From Leptospira alstonii serovar Sichuan str. 79601 (lineage in GTDB: Bacteria > Spirochaetota > Leptospiria > Leptospirales > Leptospiraceae), in contig NZ_ANIK01000053.1 of NCBI RefSeq assembly GCF_000347175.1, forward strand, positions 1-42,460: 42,460 bases of DNA. Reading direction: 5' to 3'. This document shows positions 24,253 through 42,136 of the stretch, one piece after another. The position numbers were made by a program, and so were the translations under genes. Below the pieces are notes generated by a model. That model was given only the letters and a program-made list of their open reading frames with translations, was not told the DNA's origin and made no database searches. Every line of letters begins with the position of its first letter. Position 1 is the stretch's first letter.

Positions 24253-25080
24253 TTAAGCTTCTCCGAAAGTATTGGAGATTTTTTTTCTAAATTTTGCAAA
24301 CAAAAATAGATTGAAAAAATGCATCGCACCTAAGATCAGAAGTACGATTCCGACCTTTCTGGTCAAAACTTCGATACATTCAGCCAGATCTAATGGTTTT
24401 TGACTGGAGGTCAAGGAAAGGCTTATGTAGCCGATATTGATCAGATAAAATCCTACGATCAGAAGATGATTCACGGAATCCGCGAGTTTCTCTTCTCCAC
24501 TGAACATCTTTACGAGAAAAATTCTTCCGTTGTTAAAAAGCGTTCTTGCGACCCAGATTGTCATTAGAATGCTGATGATCAAATATCCGAAATAAAGACC
24601 GATCGTGTAGGGACCGGAACTCATTTTGGAATGTTCAATACCCTGGGCCGCCAAAAAAGAAACGACCGCTGTGTTTTTATAGCGTGAAGCGACGTCTAAC
24701 GCGTTTTCACCGTTTCGATTCAGGTAATCCGAATAAGGATATCGGGAATAATACAGTTCCATAATTCTGCTGTCCGGAATTTGAGCGGCAAAATGGATCG
24801 GATAATCTCCTGCATTATCGGGGGCCGGATCCGTTGCCGATTCGTTCATCTTGGATAAGATAAATCTCAACATATCCGTGTTTCCGCTTTCAATCGCAAA
24901 AAAGACTACGCTTCTGCCTCGGCTGTCTTTTTGATCCAGTAACTCCGGTTCCAAAGAAAGAATCTTTTCTGCCTGTATCAGATCGCCTTTGCGTATTTTC
25001 TCGAAGAAATTGGTTTGAGAATCGGCGGAGGCCGAAACAGTGATTCCAAACAATACCGTCCAAAAAACAATACGTTTCAT
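24253..25080 (-). CDS. Exported ankyrin-repeat protein with C-terminal membrane spans
   Basis: The product (275 aa) has a signal peptide (MKRIVFWTVLFGITVSASAD) and three to four ankyrin repeats (about residues 25-150: DLIQAEKILSLEPELLDQKDSRGRSVVFFAIESGNTDMLRFIL, then NAGDYPIHFAAQ and NGENALDVASRYKNTAVVSFLAAQG). Three membrane spans follow from about residue 165 (GLYFGYLIISILMTIWVA and others). The ankyrin part would face the periplasm. I start at 25080 because GGAG lies 6 nt upstream; the in-frame extension to 25233 would run through the operator-like palindromes. It is first in the operon with TetR and PPK2. Confidence 0.8.
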   Translation of the reverse strand: MKRIVFWTVLFGITVSASADSQTNFFEKIRKGDLIQAEKILSLEPELLDQKDSRGRSVVFFAIESGNTDMLRFILSKMNESATDPAPDNAGDYPIHFAAQIPDSRIMELYYSRYPYSDYLNRNGENALDVASRYKNTAVVSFLAAQGIEHSKMSSGPYTIGLYFGYLIISILMTIWVARTLFNNGRIFLVKMFSGEEKLADSVNHLLIVGFYLINIGYISLSLTSSQKPLDLAECIEVLTRKVGIVLLILGAMHFFNLFLFAKFRKKISNTFGEA

Positions 25081-25090
25081 ACTTAACTCC

Positions 25091-25160
25091 AAAATTTGAA
25101 CATGTTCAAATTTTAAATCGAACGTTCTTTTGGCAATCACAAAAATGAACGTGTTCAAAT
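25091..25160. promoter_or_regulatory. Operator-like palindromes upstream of the ankyrin-TetR-PPK2 operon
   Basis: A perfect 24-bp palindrome centred on GAACATGTTC spans 25091-25114, directly before the ankyrin gene's ribosome binding site. A second site with GAACGTGTTC and the same TTCAAATTT flank lies at 25145-25160, 49 bp away centre to centre. A short GAACGTTC lies between them at 25120-25127. The arrangement fits binding of two repressor dimers, most simply the TetR protein encoded in the operon. Confidence 0.65.
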
Positions 25161-25381
25161 TTATGATTGTATTGTTATAACAAAAAAGACGGCTCCGACT
25201 TTCATTGCGTTCTTCGAAGCGTAAAATCTTCAAATCTATCCCCTATTCACTCGAAGCGTGGGAACCTGTCGTATCGATGTTAAAGGAGAAATTCAAGTGA
25301 GGGAGACTTACAAAAATGAGAGTACTGAAAGGAATTCTGAGAATGGACCGCTCTTCCGAAAAATGCTTGAGTCCGAATTAG

Positions 25382-25402
25382 ATATATCCATTATGGATAT
25401 AT
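25382..25402. promoter_or_regulatory. 21-bp dyad on the PadR start codon
   Basis: ATATATCCAT, one T, then ATGGATATAT form a perfect dyad whose last two bases are the first two of the PadR start codon. Known PadR-family operators are AT-rich dyads near the promoter. Binding here would block both transcription and the translation start region. No ribosome binding site is visible. Confidence 0.6.
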
Positions 25403-25751
25403 GGCGACCAAAGAAGAATCCGTTGAAACAAAAGGAATTACTCCCGCAATGTTTCATATTCTTCTTTCCTTGGCGGAAGGACCGCAACACGGATATGGAA
25501 TCGGAAAGTCGATAGAAGTTTTATCGGCTGGAAACTTTCGTCTCGGACCGGGGACATTGTATAGAACCTTGGAATCGATTCGCGGTTTCGGTTGGATTCG
25601 ATATTCAAAGAAAAAAGCGCTTGAAAACGACGATCCGAGAAGACTCTATTATGAGATTACTTCCGATGGAAAAGAGGTACTCGTTTACGAACTCAAAAAA
25701 TTGGATACGACTTTGAAAAGAGCGAAGAAATTGAATCTTTTGGGAAATTGA
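25401..25751 (+). CDS. PadR-family transcriptional regulator
   Basis: The 116-aa product is a compact PadR winged helix: TPAMFHILLSLAEGPQHGYGIGKSIEVLSAGNFRLGPGTLYRTLESIRGFGWIRY, followed by DDPRRLYYEITSDGKEVL and a C-terminal dimerisation helix. The GPQHGYGI and GPGTLYRTL motifs are diagnostic. The start at 25401 fits the family N terminus, although no ribosome binding site is seen because the operator-like dyad occupies that place. Two membrane-protein genes follow closely and are the likely targets along with the gene itself. Confidence 0.88.
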   Translation: MATKEESVETKGITPAMFHILLSLAEGPQHGYGIGKSIEVLSAGNFRLGPGTLYRTLESIRGFGWIRYSKKKALENDDPRRLYYEITSDGKEVLVYELKKLDTTLKRAKKLNLLGN

Positions 25752-25753
25752 AA

Positions 25754-26813
<1,060 letters not shown>

Positions 26814-26850
26814 AAGTTCCTACGAAAACGAAAAGAGAGTCCTTACTTTT

Positions 26851-27118
26851 TTAAACGTAAGTCGCACTCTTTTCGGGGGTTACGACCAAGCGGGGATATG
26901 AAGCGATCATGATATCATTATCTAAGGATCTATTCTGCCATTCCATCACCGTTTCCATGACGAAATCGGTTACTTGAGAGATCAAATCCGCTGAAAATTC
27001 GACTTGATAGATTTCTTCGAGTTGGTTAGAAATTTAGCGGGTCGTCATTCCACGTAATACATCGAGATGATCTTTTCATCGGAGCCCGTAAAGCGAGTCA
27101 TAATTGTGGGTTGGTGCA
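26851..27118 (-). pseudogene. Decayed IS256-family transposase fragment
   Basis: On the minus strand from about 27118 the frame reads TRFTGSDEKIISMYY, shifts one base, then GMTTR, an in-frame TAA, then ISNQLEEIYQVEFSADLISQVTDFV and METVMEWQNRSL, ending at a TAA at 26851-26853. This matches the conserved IS256/Mutator-type central region (GFDEKIxxMYARGMTTREIxxxLEEIYGVEVSPxLISxVTD...EWQNRPL). The DDE catalytic part is missing. One stop and one frameshift within 80 codons show it is a relic. It fills most of the gap between the PadR operon and the TPR lipoprotein gene. Confidence 0.75.
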
Positions 27119-27254
27119 AAAAAGCGGGAAAAACTCCGCGTTCCCCTTTTTTTTTTCTAGAAAATTCAATCCGCAGTTTCTATTTCCAAAACCGCTATCC
27201 ATTAGGGGAGGCCGATACTCATTCCAAAAGGTCGATTCTTTCCGAGGAAATCGT

Positions 27255-28175
<921 letters not shown>

Positions 28176-29111
28176 ATCCTCTCGTTCTCGTAGACTCCAA
28201 GATTTCCAAATTCTGTTTACAAAATAGAATATTCGAAAAACTGAATTCTTGGGAGAATTTGAGCGGATACTTGAAAGGCGCCCTTCCCGCCTCCGTTTTG
28301 GAGAAGGCCTTGTATACGTCGGGGAAAATGTCTAAGGATTTGAAAAAGACCGGGTTTTCGACGCTTTCCTTTTACGATCCTGAATATCCCCCTCTTTTAA
28401 AGGAGATCTACTACCCTCCATTCGTTTTATTTTATAAAGGAGATTTGAATATTCTCAATCTATCATTTGCGGCGGTCGTAGGCACGAGGGATCCTTCCCC
28501 GGTTTCCAAGTTTGCGGCCGAATTGTTTCCTTCTTATCTGAAGAAGAACGGTTTTTCGGGAATCGTTTCGGGCCTTGCCAAAGGAATCGACGCAGTGAGT
28601 ATGAACGCCGCTCTCGACGAAGAGTTAGCCGTCATCGGAGTTATGGGGACCGGACCGGAAACCGAATATCCTTTCGAAAACAAAAATCTCTATCAAAGAA
28701 TGAAATCCTCGAAACGAACTTTGATTTTGACGGAATACCCGCCCGGTCAAAAAATTTTGAAATACACGTTTCCAAAACGAAATCGGATCGTGACCGGAAT
28801 CTGCGATTCCGTTTTTATCGTAGAAGCTCCTGAAAAATCCGGAGCGATTTCTTCCGCTTACAACGCGTTGGAACAAAACCGGAAAATTTTCATCTTTTCC
28901 GATCCTAGTCAGACGAGAAATCGAGGCGGAGAAATTTTGATCCAAGAAGGCGCGGAAACTTTAAATCTGAACGACATTTCTTTTGGGATGCGGGAAGTGT
29001 TTCACGTAAACGATCTTTTACCCGATTCTCAATCGAAAATTCCGGGAATGCTTGCAGAACTTTCTCGGAAACGCTTTTCTGGCGAGTGGAAACCGATCGG
29101 TTCCGGTTACT

Positions 29112-30623
<1,512 letters not shown>

Positions 30624-30672
30624 TTTTGAACGTGAGTTCGATGTAACTAATGCGAAAGAGATCTATGCATTG

Positions 30673-30694
30673 TGTTGCGACCCTAGGAGCAACA
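30673..30694. repeat. Short hairpin element with GACCCTAGGA core
   Basis: TGTTGC and GCAACA arms enclose GACCCTAGGA. The core resembles that of the ATTTCGC/GCGAAAT elements at 5905, 5979 and 31863, but the arms differ and are still complementary. The surrounding spacer (30624-30850) has no gene; its left part resembles 22640-22695. Confidence 0.55.
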
Positions 30695-30850
30695 TTGAGT
30701 TCAATGCTGCGATGTAATATGCAATAAATGGAATATTTATATTTACGATATTACTTCATGTTGCTTTGCAGTATTGAAGCGGAGAGCCCGATCCGGCCTG
30801 TCCGTGGCAGCCGGATTCGCCCGGATTGTCTTACGTCGAACTCGCGTTTC

Positions 30851-31624
30851 TTAAACCGAAGTGAAGGATCTCATCGATACGGTTCGGTTTTGAAAACTAT
30901 GATGAATGAACTTCACTTTCTCTTCGGGTTTCATCGCGCCTAAGACGTAAAAGATCGGTTCCAAATGTTCCGTGCTGGGCGCGGCGAGTTTTGCGATGTC
31001 TCCTTTTTTTTGAAAGTCGATAATCGCCTTGTCGTTCCTCGACTCCAACGCTTGTCGCACGAACTCGTCGAACTCGATCGCCCAATCCGCGGGTGTCGCA
31101 TTACTATCGTAAAAGTCCGCTTTGTGCAGATTGTGAACGATGTTTCCGCTTCCGACGATCAAGGTTCCTTCTTCTCGAAGAGGTTGTAATTGTTTTCCGA
31201 TCTCGTATTGTTTTTCGGGAGTCAAGTTCGCGTCTATACTCAACTGAACCGTGGGAAGATTCGCTTTCCGGAAAAGGAAATGCAACACTCCCCAACTTCC
31301 GTGATCCAGTCCCCATTCTTTTGTCGCCCATACATCCACGTTCTTAACCGATGTTTGAATTCGTTTTGCAAGTTCCGGAGATCCGGGGGGGCAGTATTTC
31401 AATTCGTATAATTCCTGCGGGAATCCGTAAAAATCATAAATCTGTTCCGGAGGATCGGAGACGGTCACATACGTTCCTCTCGTTTTCCAATGCGCGGAAA
31501 CGACGAGTATATTCTTCACCGCCTGAAGTGTGGAACTCCATTCCTCCAGATTTCGAGTGAAATCCGACGGAGTTACGAGGTTCATCGGAGAACCGTGTCC
31601 AATAAATAAAACCGGATTTGTCAT
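30851..31624 (-). CDS. ygiD: 4,5-DOPA dioxygenase-type extradiol ring-cleavage enzyme (LigB/YgiD family)
   Basis: The 257-aa product has the DODA/YgiD pattern: VLFIGHGSPMNLV with the first metal His, ILVVSAHW with the second, GLDHGSWGVL with the third region, and IVGSGNIVHNLH. These are the zinc/iron ligands and acid-base His residues of the class III extradiol fold. The DWAIEFDEFVRQAL and STEHLEPIFYVLGAM segments are also typical. It should be cytosolic and act on a catechol substrate, with DOPA only by analogy. A weak GGAA lies about 14 nt before the ATG. The gene stands alone on the minus strand. Confidence 0.92.
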   Translation of the reverse strand: MTNPVLFIGHGSPMNLVTPSDFTRNLEEWSSTLQAVKNILVVSAHWKTRGTYVTVSDPPEQIYDFYGFPQELYELKYCPPGSPELAKRIQTSVKNVDVWATKEWGLDHGSWGVLHFLFRKANLPTVQLSIDANLTPEKQYEIGKQLQPLREEGTLIVGSGNIVHNLHKADFYDSNATPADWAIEFDEFVRQALESRNDKAIIDFQKKGDIAKLAAPSTEHLEPIFYVLGAMKPEEKVKFIHHSFQNRTVSMRSFTSV

Positions 31625-31794
31625 AGGAATCGATATTGAAGTTTCCTTGTTGAATTTTATATTCCTTTTTTAACGTGGATTCGCGGATAAACTTTTGTTT
31701 CCGAAAAAAATAAAATGTGGAGTTCCCGCGTTTCAAGTGGTGAGGAGTTAGTAGGTTAGGACTTTACACAATAAAACGCAGGTGTTCCGACAAG

Positions 31795-31830
31795 AATCAT
31801 ATTTTTTACTTGCAAAAAGTATGATTTTTT
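31795..31830 (+). terminator. Terminator-like hairpin without an obvious gene
   Basis: A 13-bp stem with one G-U pair (31795-31807 with 31814-31826, loop ACTTGC) is followed by four T. The neighbouring gene to the left is on the other strand, so any terminated plus-strand transcript would be non-coding. Confidence 0.4.
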
Positions 31831-31862
31831 GATAGAGAAACGCCTCCCGAGTCTTTCTACCA

Positions 31863-31935
31863 ATTTCGCGACCCATAGGGAGCGAAATAGAGTTTAACCC
31901 TTCGCGACCTGAAACGCGATCCTTAGTGAGCGTTT
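31863..31935. repeat. Two short hairpin elements of the GAYCCNTAGNGA family
   Basis: At 31863-31888 ATTTCGC/GCGAAAT arms enclose GACCCATAGGGA. At 31912-31935 AAACGC/GCGTTT arms enclose GATCCTTAGTGA. The arms differ between the two but remain complementary in each, while the loop pattern is kept. Confidence 0.65.
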
Positions 31936-31959
31936 TCACTGAGTTCAGATAGTGATCAC

Positions 31960-31999
<40 letters not shown>

Positions 32000-32266
32000 G
32001 AGCGAGATAGCCGCCGGGAAGCGGCGGCTTCTTTGCGAAGTAAAGAAAGGGACAGGTTCTTATCTTGAGATCCAAGTAACTTGTGGGGTTGGCTATGGCT
32101 CTTTATGAATCGCTCGGTTAGGTCCGAGAAGCGAAAGCGCCCAAAATTGCGGGAACTACTACGTTTTCGATTGTTTCCAGCTCGAACCCGGCTTCGAGAT
32201 TTTGTATGAAAACAAAACTTCTCTTCTTCCGCAAGGGAGATCCTCAAATCTGCCGAAGATAACTGT

Positions 32267-33598
<1,332 letters not shown>

Positions 33599-33602
33599 TA
33601 TC

Positions 33603-34385
<783 letters not shown>

Positions 34386-34397
34386 GTTCGGTTCACT

Positions 34398-35259
<862 letters not shown>

Positions 35260-35260
35260 G

Positions 35261-35789
<529 letters not shown>

Positions 35790-35790
<1 letters not shown>

Positions 35791-36530
35791 TGAGAAAAAT
35801 TCTCGGGGTCATTCCGGCGCGTTATGCGAGCTCTCGGTTTCCGGGAAAACCGCTCGCTACGATCGGCGATAAAACGATGATCGAGTGGACGTATCGGAAC
35901 GCTTTCCGCTCGACCACCTTATCCGAGTTAGTCGTGGCTACGGACGATACGAGAATCCACGAAGTCGTTTTAGGTTTCGGAGGAAAGAGCGTGATGACGA
36001 GCGCGGATCATCCTTCCGGAACCGATCGGATCATAGAGATTGCAAATCAATTTCCTGAATATTCCGTAATTGTAAATATCCAAGGCGACGAACCTGGAAT
36101 CGAACCCGAACTCATCGACGGGGTGGCGAGTCTCAAGGCTTCTCATCCGGAATGGACGATGAGTACTGCGGCGGTCCCTCTATTAGATTTTTCTCATGGA
36201 ACCGATCCCAATCGAGTCAAAGTCATCCTAGATCGGAACGGAAAGGCAATTTACTTTTCGAGATCCTTAATTCCGAGCCAGTTTAAAACGACGGTTCCTT
36301 TATATCGTCATTTGGGAATTTACGGATACGACAGGGATTTTCTTTTAAAATACAATTCTCTGCCTAAAAGTAATTTGGAAGAATCGGAATCCTTGGAACA
36401 GCTCAGAGCGATCGAAGCGGGCTACGGGATTGGGGTTTATTTGGCAAAGGAAGCCGGGTTATCGGTGGATACTCCCGCCGATTTGGAGATTGTGATCGAT
36501 GATTTTAAAAAACGGAAATGGATTACTTAA
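35790..36530 (+). CDS. kdsB: 3-deoxy-manno-octulosonate cytidylyltransferase
   Basis: KdsB activates KDO with CTP for addition to lipid A. The 246-aa product shows IPARYASSRFPGKPLATIGDKTMIEW (CTP site), TDDTRIHE, MTSADHPSGTDRI, VNIQGDEPGIEPELID with the metal-binding Asp, and IYFSRSLIP, HLGIYGYDRDFL and LEQLRAIEAG. All family blocks are present at normal length. The start overlaps the fliL stop (TGATG), so it is coupled to the flagellar operon. It converges on the STAS gene, overlapping its last 8 nt. Confidence 0.96.
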
Positions 36531-36861
36531 GAGCTTCCTGAAGAGTGTCGTGAATCAGAACGAAGTCCGTTAATCCGACAATGTCCATCACCTTTCTGAA
36601 ATGTTCGTTCAGACCCGCGAATTCGATTTTTCTTTTTGCCTCGGAAGCTTTCGTGATCAAGCTGATGAGAGTCGCAATCCCCGCCGAATTGATATAGGTA
36701 GTGCCCTGAAAGTTCAGAATTACACGATCCCGTTTTTCCTGGGGAATGGATTCGTATTTTCCTACGATTTCCTCGTCTGCTTCCGAAGTAATTTCCCCTT
36801 CGATATGGATAATCGGAACGGAAACGGCAAGATCTATAAAAATTTTGAAGTCGTCGGACAT
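36523..36861 (-). CDS. STAS-domain anti-anti-sigma factor homologue
   Basis: The 112-aa single-domain product has the SpoIIAA-like pattern: VPIIHIEGEITSEADEEIVGKYESI, RVILNFQGTTYINSAGIATLISLI and FAGLNEHFRKVMDIVGLTDFVLIHDTLQEAL. The Ser of INSAG is in the position phosphorylated by anti-sigma kinases. Such proteins work in partner-switching control of sigma factors or signalling phosphatases. No partner kinase gene is nearby. The gene stands alone; only weak ribosome binding sequence is seen before the ATG. Confidence 0.9.
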   Translation of the reverse strand: MSDDFKIFIDLAVSVPIIHIEGEITSEADEEIVGKYESIPQEKRDRVILNFQGTTYINSAGIATLISLITKASEAKRKIEFAGLNEHFRKVMDIVGLTDFVLIHDTLQEALK

Positions 36862-36911
36862 AAAGAATCTTACAACTAAAAAACGCTAAATTCCATGAAA
36901 GTCAATCGAAT

Positions 36912-37118
36912 TTAAGCATAATTTCCGAGTTCGGCCGGAGACAATTGGTCGAATTGTCGTCCGCATTTTTTGCAATAGAATTTAACCGCTTTCGGTTTGG
37001 ATGAAATTCCGAAAAGAATCAAAAAGATACCGAGTTTGGTATAAGTTTTTTCTTCTCGAGTATTGGGAGATGTTCTGCTGATTCCGCAGTCTGCACCGCA
37101 GGGATTGTTTGAATTCAC
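36912..37118 (-). CDS. Small Cys-rich zinc-ribbon-like protein
   Basis: The predicted product has 68 residues. Cys7 and Cys11 near the N terminus (NPCGADCGISRTSPN) and a C-terminal CKKCGRQFDQL knuckle flank a short hydrophobic stretch (LGIFLILFGI). The four Cys could bind one zinc. The start would be GTG at 37118 with no strong binding site. I do not recognise a named family; the motif structure and lack of an overlapping gene make it likely but not certain. Confidence 0.55.
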   Translation of the reverse strand: MNSNNPCGADCGISRTSPNTREEKTYTKLGIFLILFGISSKPKAVKFYCKKCGRQFDQLSPAELGNYA

Positions 37119-37284
37119 AAGAATAAATTGCGTTCAGGGGTTAAAAAATGCCAGTCGAAAAAACGAAAACGGATCGGAAAACGAAAGTCTTCCGACCCGA
37201 AAAGAATCTTAGAAATTCGTCCTAAAACCTTTTTTTTTCTTCCCTACATGGTACCGATTCTGAAAGTTTTAGGACATAAGCTTC

Positions 37285-37722
<438 letters not shown>

Positions 37723-37868
37723 GTGCAAGCCAGCTTATCTTAAGAGGAAAATTCAAGATAGAATTTTTTGTCAGGCAATTGTCACAGAACCTGATTTTTC
37801 CATAACGTTACCCACAAGTTAAGAAGGTTTTTGGAATAAGAAGGATCAAAAACACACGTTTCAAGTGG

Positions 37869-38231
37869 TTATGGCTGTACCGGGTTGAAAATAAATCCAG
37901 TTCCTAATTCATCCCTTTGGAATCGAACGGGAAGATCGATTTTAACGGATTCCGTTATCGGAATGCCGGAAACTTCGCCTTCTAAGATTCCCATCGTTTT
38001 GATTCCTTCTTCCAACTCGACGACCGCCAAAACGTAAGGCGCCCTTTTTGCAAGATGACCGAAACCTACGTGAACCACGGTGTAAGTATAAATTTTACCT
38101 TTACCTGAAAATTGGATTTCGGATGTTTTGGAACTTCCGCATTGAGCACAAGAGATCGAAGGTTCCGTCGTCTGAAAACCGCAGGAATCGCATTTTTTTC
38201 CTTTCAGAATTTCTAATATAGCTTCGGACAT
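37869..38231 (-). CDS. DUF35 OB-fold, zinc-ribbon protein
   Basis: The 120-aa product has a rubredoxin-like zinc ribbon with four Cys (CDSCGFQTTEPSISCAQCG, residues 14-32) and an OB-fold (GKIYTYTVVHVGFGHLAKRAPYVLAVVELEEG, then ESVKIDLPVRFQ). DUF35 proteins usually partner with thiolase-like enzymes and bind acyl-CoA. No thiolase gene is adjacent; a FabG-like reductase lies upstream across a MITE-like element. GAGG lies about 8 nt before the ATG. Confidence 0.88.
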   Translation of the reverse strand: MSEAILEILKGKKCDSCGFQTTEPSISCAQCGSSKTSEIQFSGKGKIYTYTVVHVGFGHLAKRAPYVLAVVELEEGIKTMGILEGEVSGIPITESVKIDLPVRFQRDELGTGFIFNPVQP

Positions 38232-38251
38232 CTTTAAACCCTCTGAAGATC

Positions 38252-38352
38252 AGAGTTATTGAAAAATTAATTCTCCATCTGTTTCCGTTTCATTGAAATG
38301 GATGATTGAAGCAGTTTTGTTAATCTCCACTATGGAATTTTTCAACAACTCT
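38252..38352. mobile_element. MITE-like element, copy 2
   Basis: This 101-bp element starts AGAGTTATTGAAAAATT and ends AATTTTTCAACAACTCT, giving terminal inverted repeats of about 17 bp with one mismatch. The interior matches copies 1 and 3. It is inserted 20 bp before the DUF35 gene start, where it may separate that gene from the reductase upstream. Confidence 0.75.
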
Positions 38353-38440
38353 AATATGAATACAAGTACCGAGAACAAAACGATTCAACGATTGAAGAGA
38401 TTTCGATTTTCTAGTTTTGTCTCCACAATCGTTTTCTAAA

Positions 38441-39213
<773 letters not shown>

Positions 39214-39253
39214 CCCTCGTGTCGAGTTTCTAATTGGCTTTCCATTTCGGTAG

Positions 39254-39284
<31 letters not shown>

Positions 39285-39369
39285 CTCGAATTTTCTTTAC
39301 CTTTCTAAATCTAAAATATAGATTCGTTTCGATGAACATTCTTTCGTTTCATTTTTGGAGAACTTAAAC

Positions 39370-40748
<1,379 letters not shown>

Positions 40749-40880
40749 TACGTTCGTAAAAAACACGTTAGGCGAAATTAACAAAATCGATCAAATGAAA
40801 TAGTTATAGGGGACCTCTAAAGATCCTGATAGGAATTAGCGCTCATCTGAGATAGCTATCTAAAGAGAATGAATCATATT
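40749..40880. other. Short spacer before the right-hand accessory region
   Basis: No gene or recognisable motif. It separates the esterase/nucleotidyltransferase pair from the MITE-like element. Confidence 0.4.
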
Positions 40881-40982
40881 AGAGTTGTTGAAAAATTAAT
40901 TCTCCGTTTCCGTCCGTTTGCATTGAAATGGACGATTAAAGCAGTTTTGTTAATCTGAACTATGGAATTTTTCAACAACTCT
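40881..40982. mobile_element. MITE-like element, copy 3
   Basis: This 102-bp element has terminal inverted repeats AGAGTTGTTGAAAAATT and its complement, perfect over 17 bp. It is flanked by ATT on both sides, or by TA if the element is taken as starting at GAG, which may be a target duplication. The right end runs straight into an IS5-type transposase relic whose first codons it replaces. Confidence 0.78.
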
Positions 40983-41579
40983 ATTGAACTATTTGAATTA
41001 CGGAATCGTAACGAGACGGAAAAAGGCGCACCGACCTCTTTACGATTCGGTCTAATGTTCAAAATTATCATACTATTACAAAAATTATATAATCTTTCGG
41101 ATCACCAAGCGGAGTATCAGATAAACGATCAATTTTCGTTTCAGAGATTATACGATAACGAGCGCCAATGCTCACGATTCTCAAGTCCGTATCAAATTGA
41201 TGGAAACGATACGAAGAGACGAACCGATCTTCGGCGATTCCTCATATCCGATTCCAACCGTTTTGCTTGAGGGAAAACAGAAAGGTCTTACCGTTCTTTT
41301 TTGTGTAAAAGGAAAAAGGAACCAACCACTTTCCGAAGATTTAAAATTCATTAATAAACATTTACAGCGCGTCCAAAAACTCCTTTTTATAGTATCAAAA
41401 AGACCAAGCTGCAAGGCAGGTTCTTATCCAAAGTTCGTTCGAGAGTGAAATATATCTTTGCAAACATTAAATCCTTCGGAGAAAAAACGATGTCGAGGCA
41501 TTAAGGCAAATTCCCGCGTAAAGGCAGCGCTTTAGATATTCTATTGTATAAGCCCTACGTGAATATTATTAATTTATAA
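40962..41579 (+). pseudogene. IS5-family transposase relic
   Basis: The first frame (from about 40983) reads RNETEKGAPTSLRFGLMFKIIILLQKLYNLSDHQAEYQINDQFSFQRLY, the N-terminal signature of IS5-type transposases. At about 41155 it jumps by deletion and frameshift to TSANAHDSQVRIKLM, then RRDEPIFGDSSYPIP and FCVKGKRNQPLSE, the later catalytic region. It shifts again to KLQGRFLSKVRSRVKYIFANIKSFGEKTM and once more to LDILLYKPYVNIINL, ending at TAA 41577-41579. The middle with the first catalytic Asp is gone. At least three frameshifts show it is dead. Confidence 0.82.

Positions 41580-41590
<11 letters not shown>
41563..41590. repeat. 28-bp AT palindrome at the end of the IS5-type relic
   Basis: A perfect palindrome, ATATTATTAATTTA and its complement, spans the ancestral transposase stop codon at 41577-41579. 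It may be part of the element's end or a terminator. Confidence 0.5.

Positions 41591-42136
<546 letters not shown>

Noticed and set aside
25091..25114. Palindrome considered as an SOS (LexA) box.
   Set aside because: The spacing inside GAACATGTTC does not match SOS boxes I know, and no DNA-damage gene follows; a TetR operator is simpler.
25081..25233. 51-residue extension of the ankyrin protein.
   Set aside because: It crosses the operator-like palindromes, and the ATG at 25080 has a good GGAG and begins a normal signal peptide.
25258..25515. 85-codon frame overlapping the PadR start.
   Set aside because: No similarity, different frame from the clear PadR gene, and it runs across the dyad.
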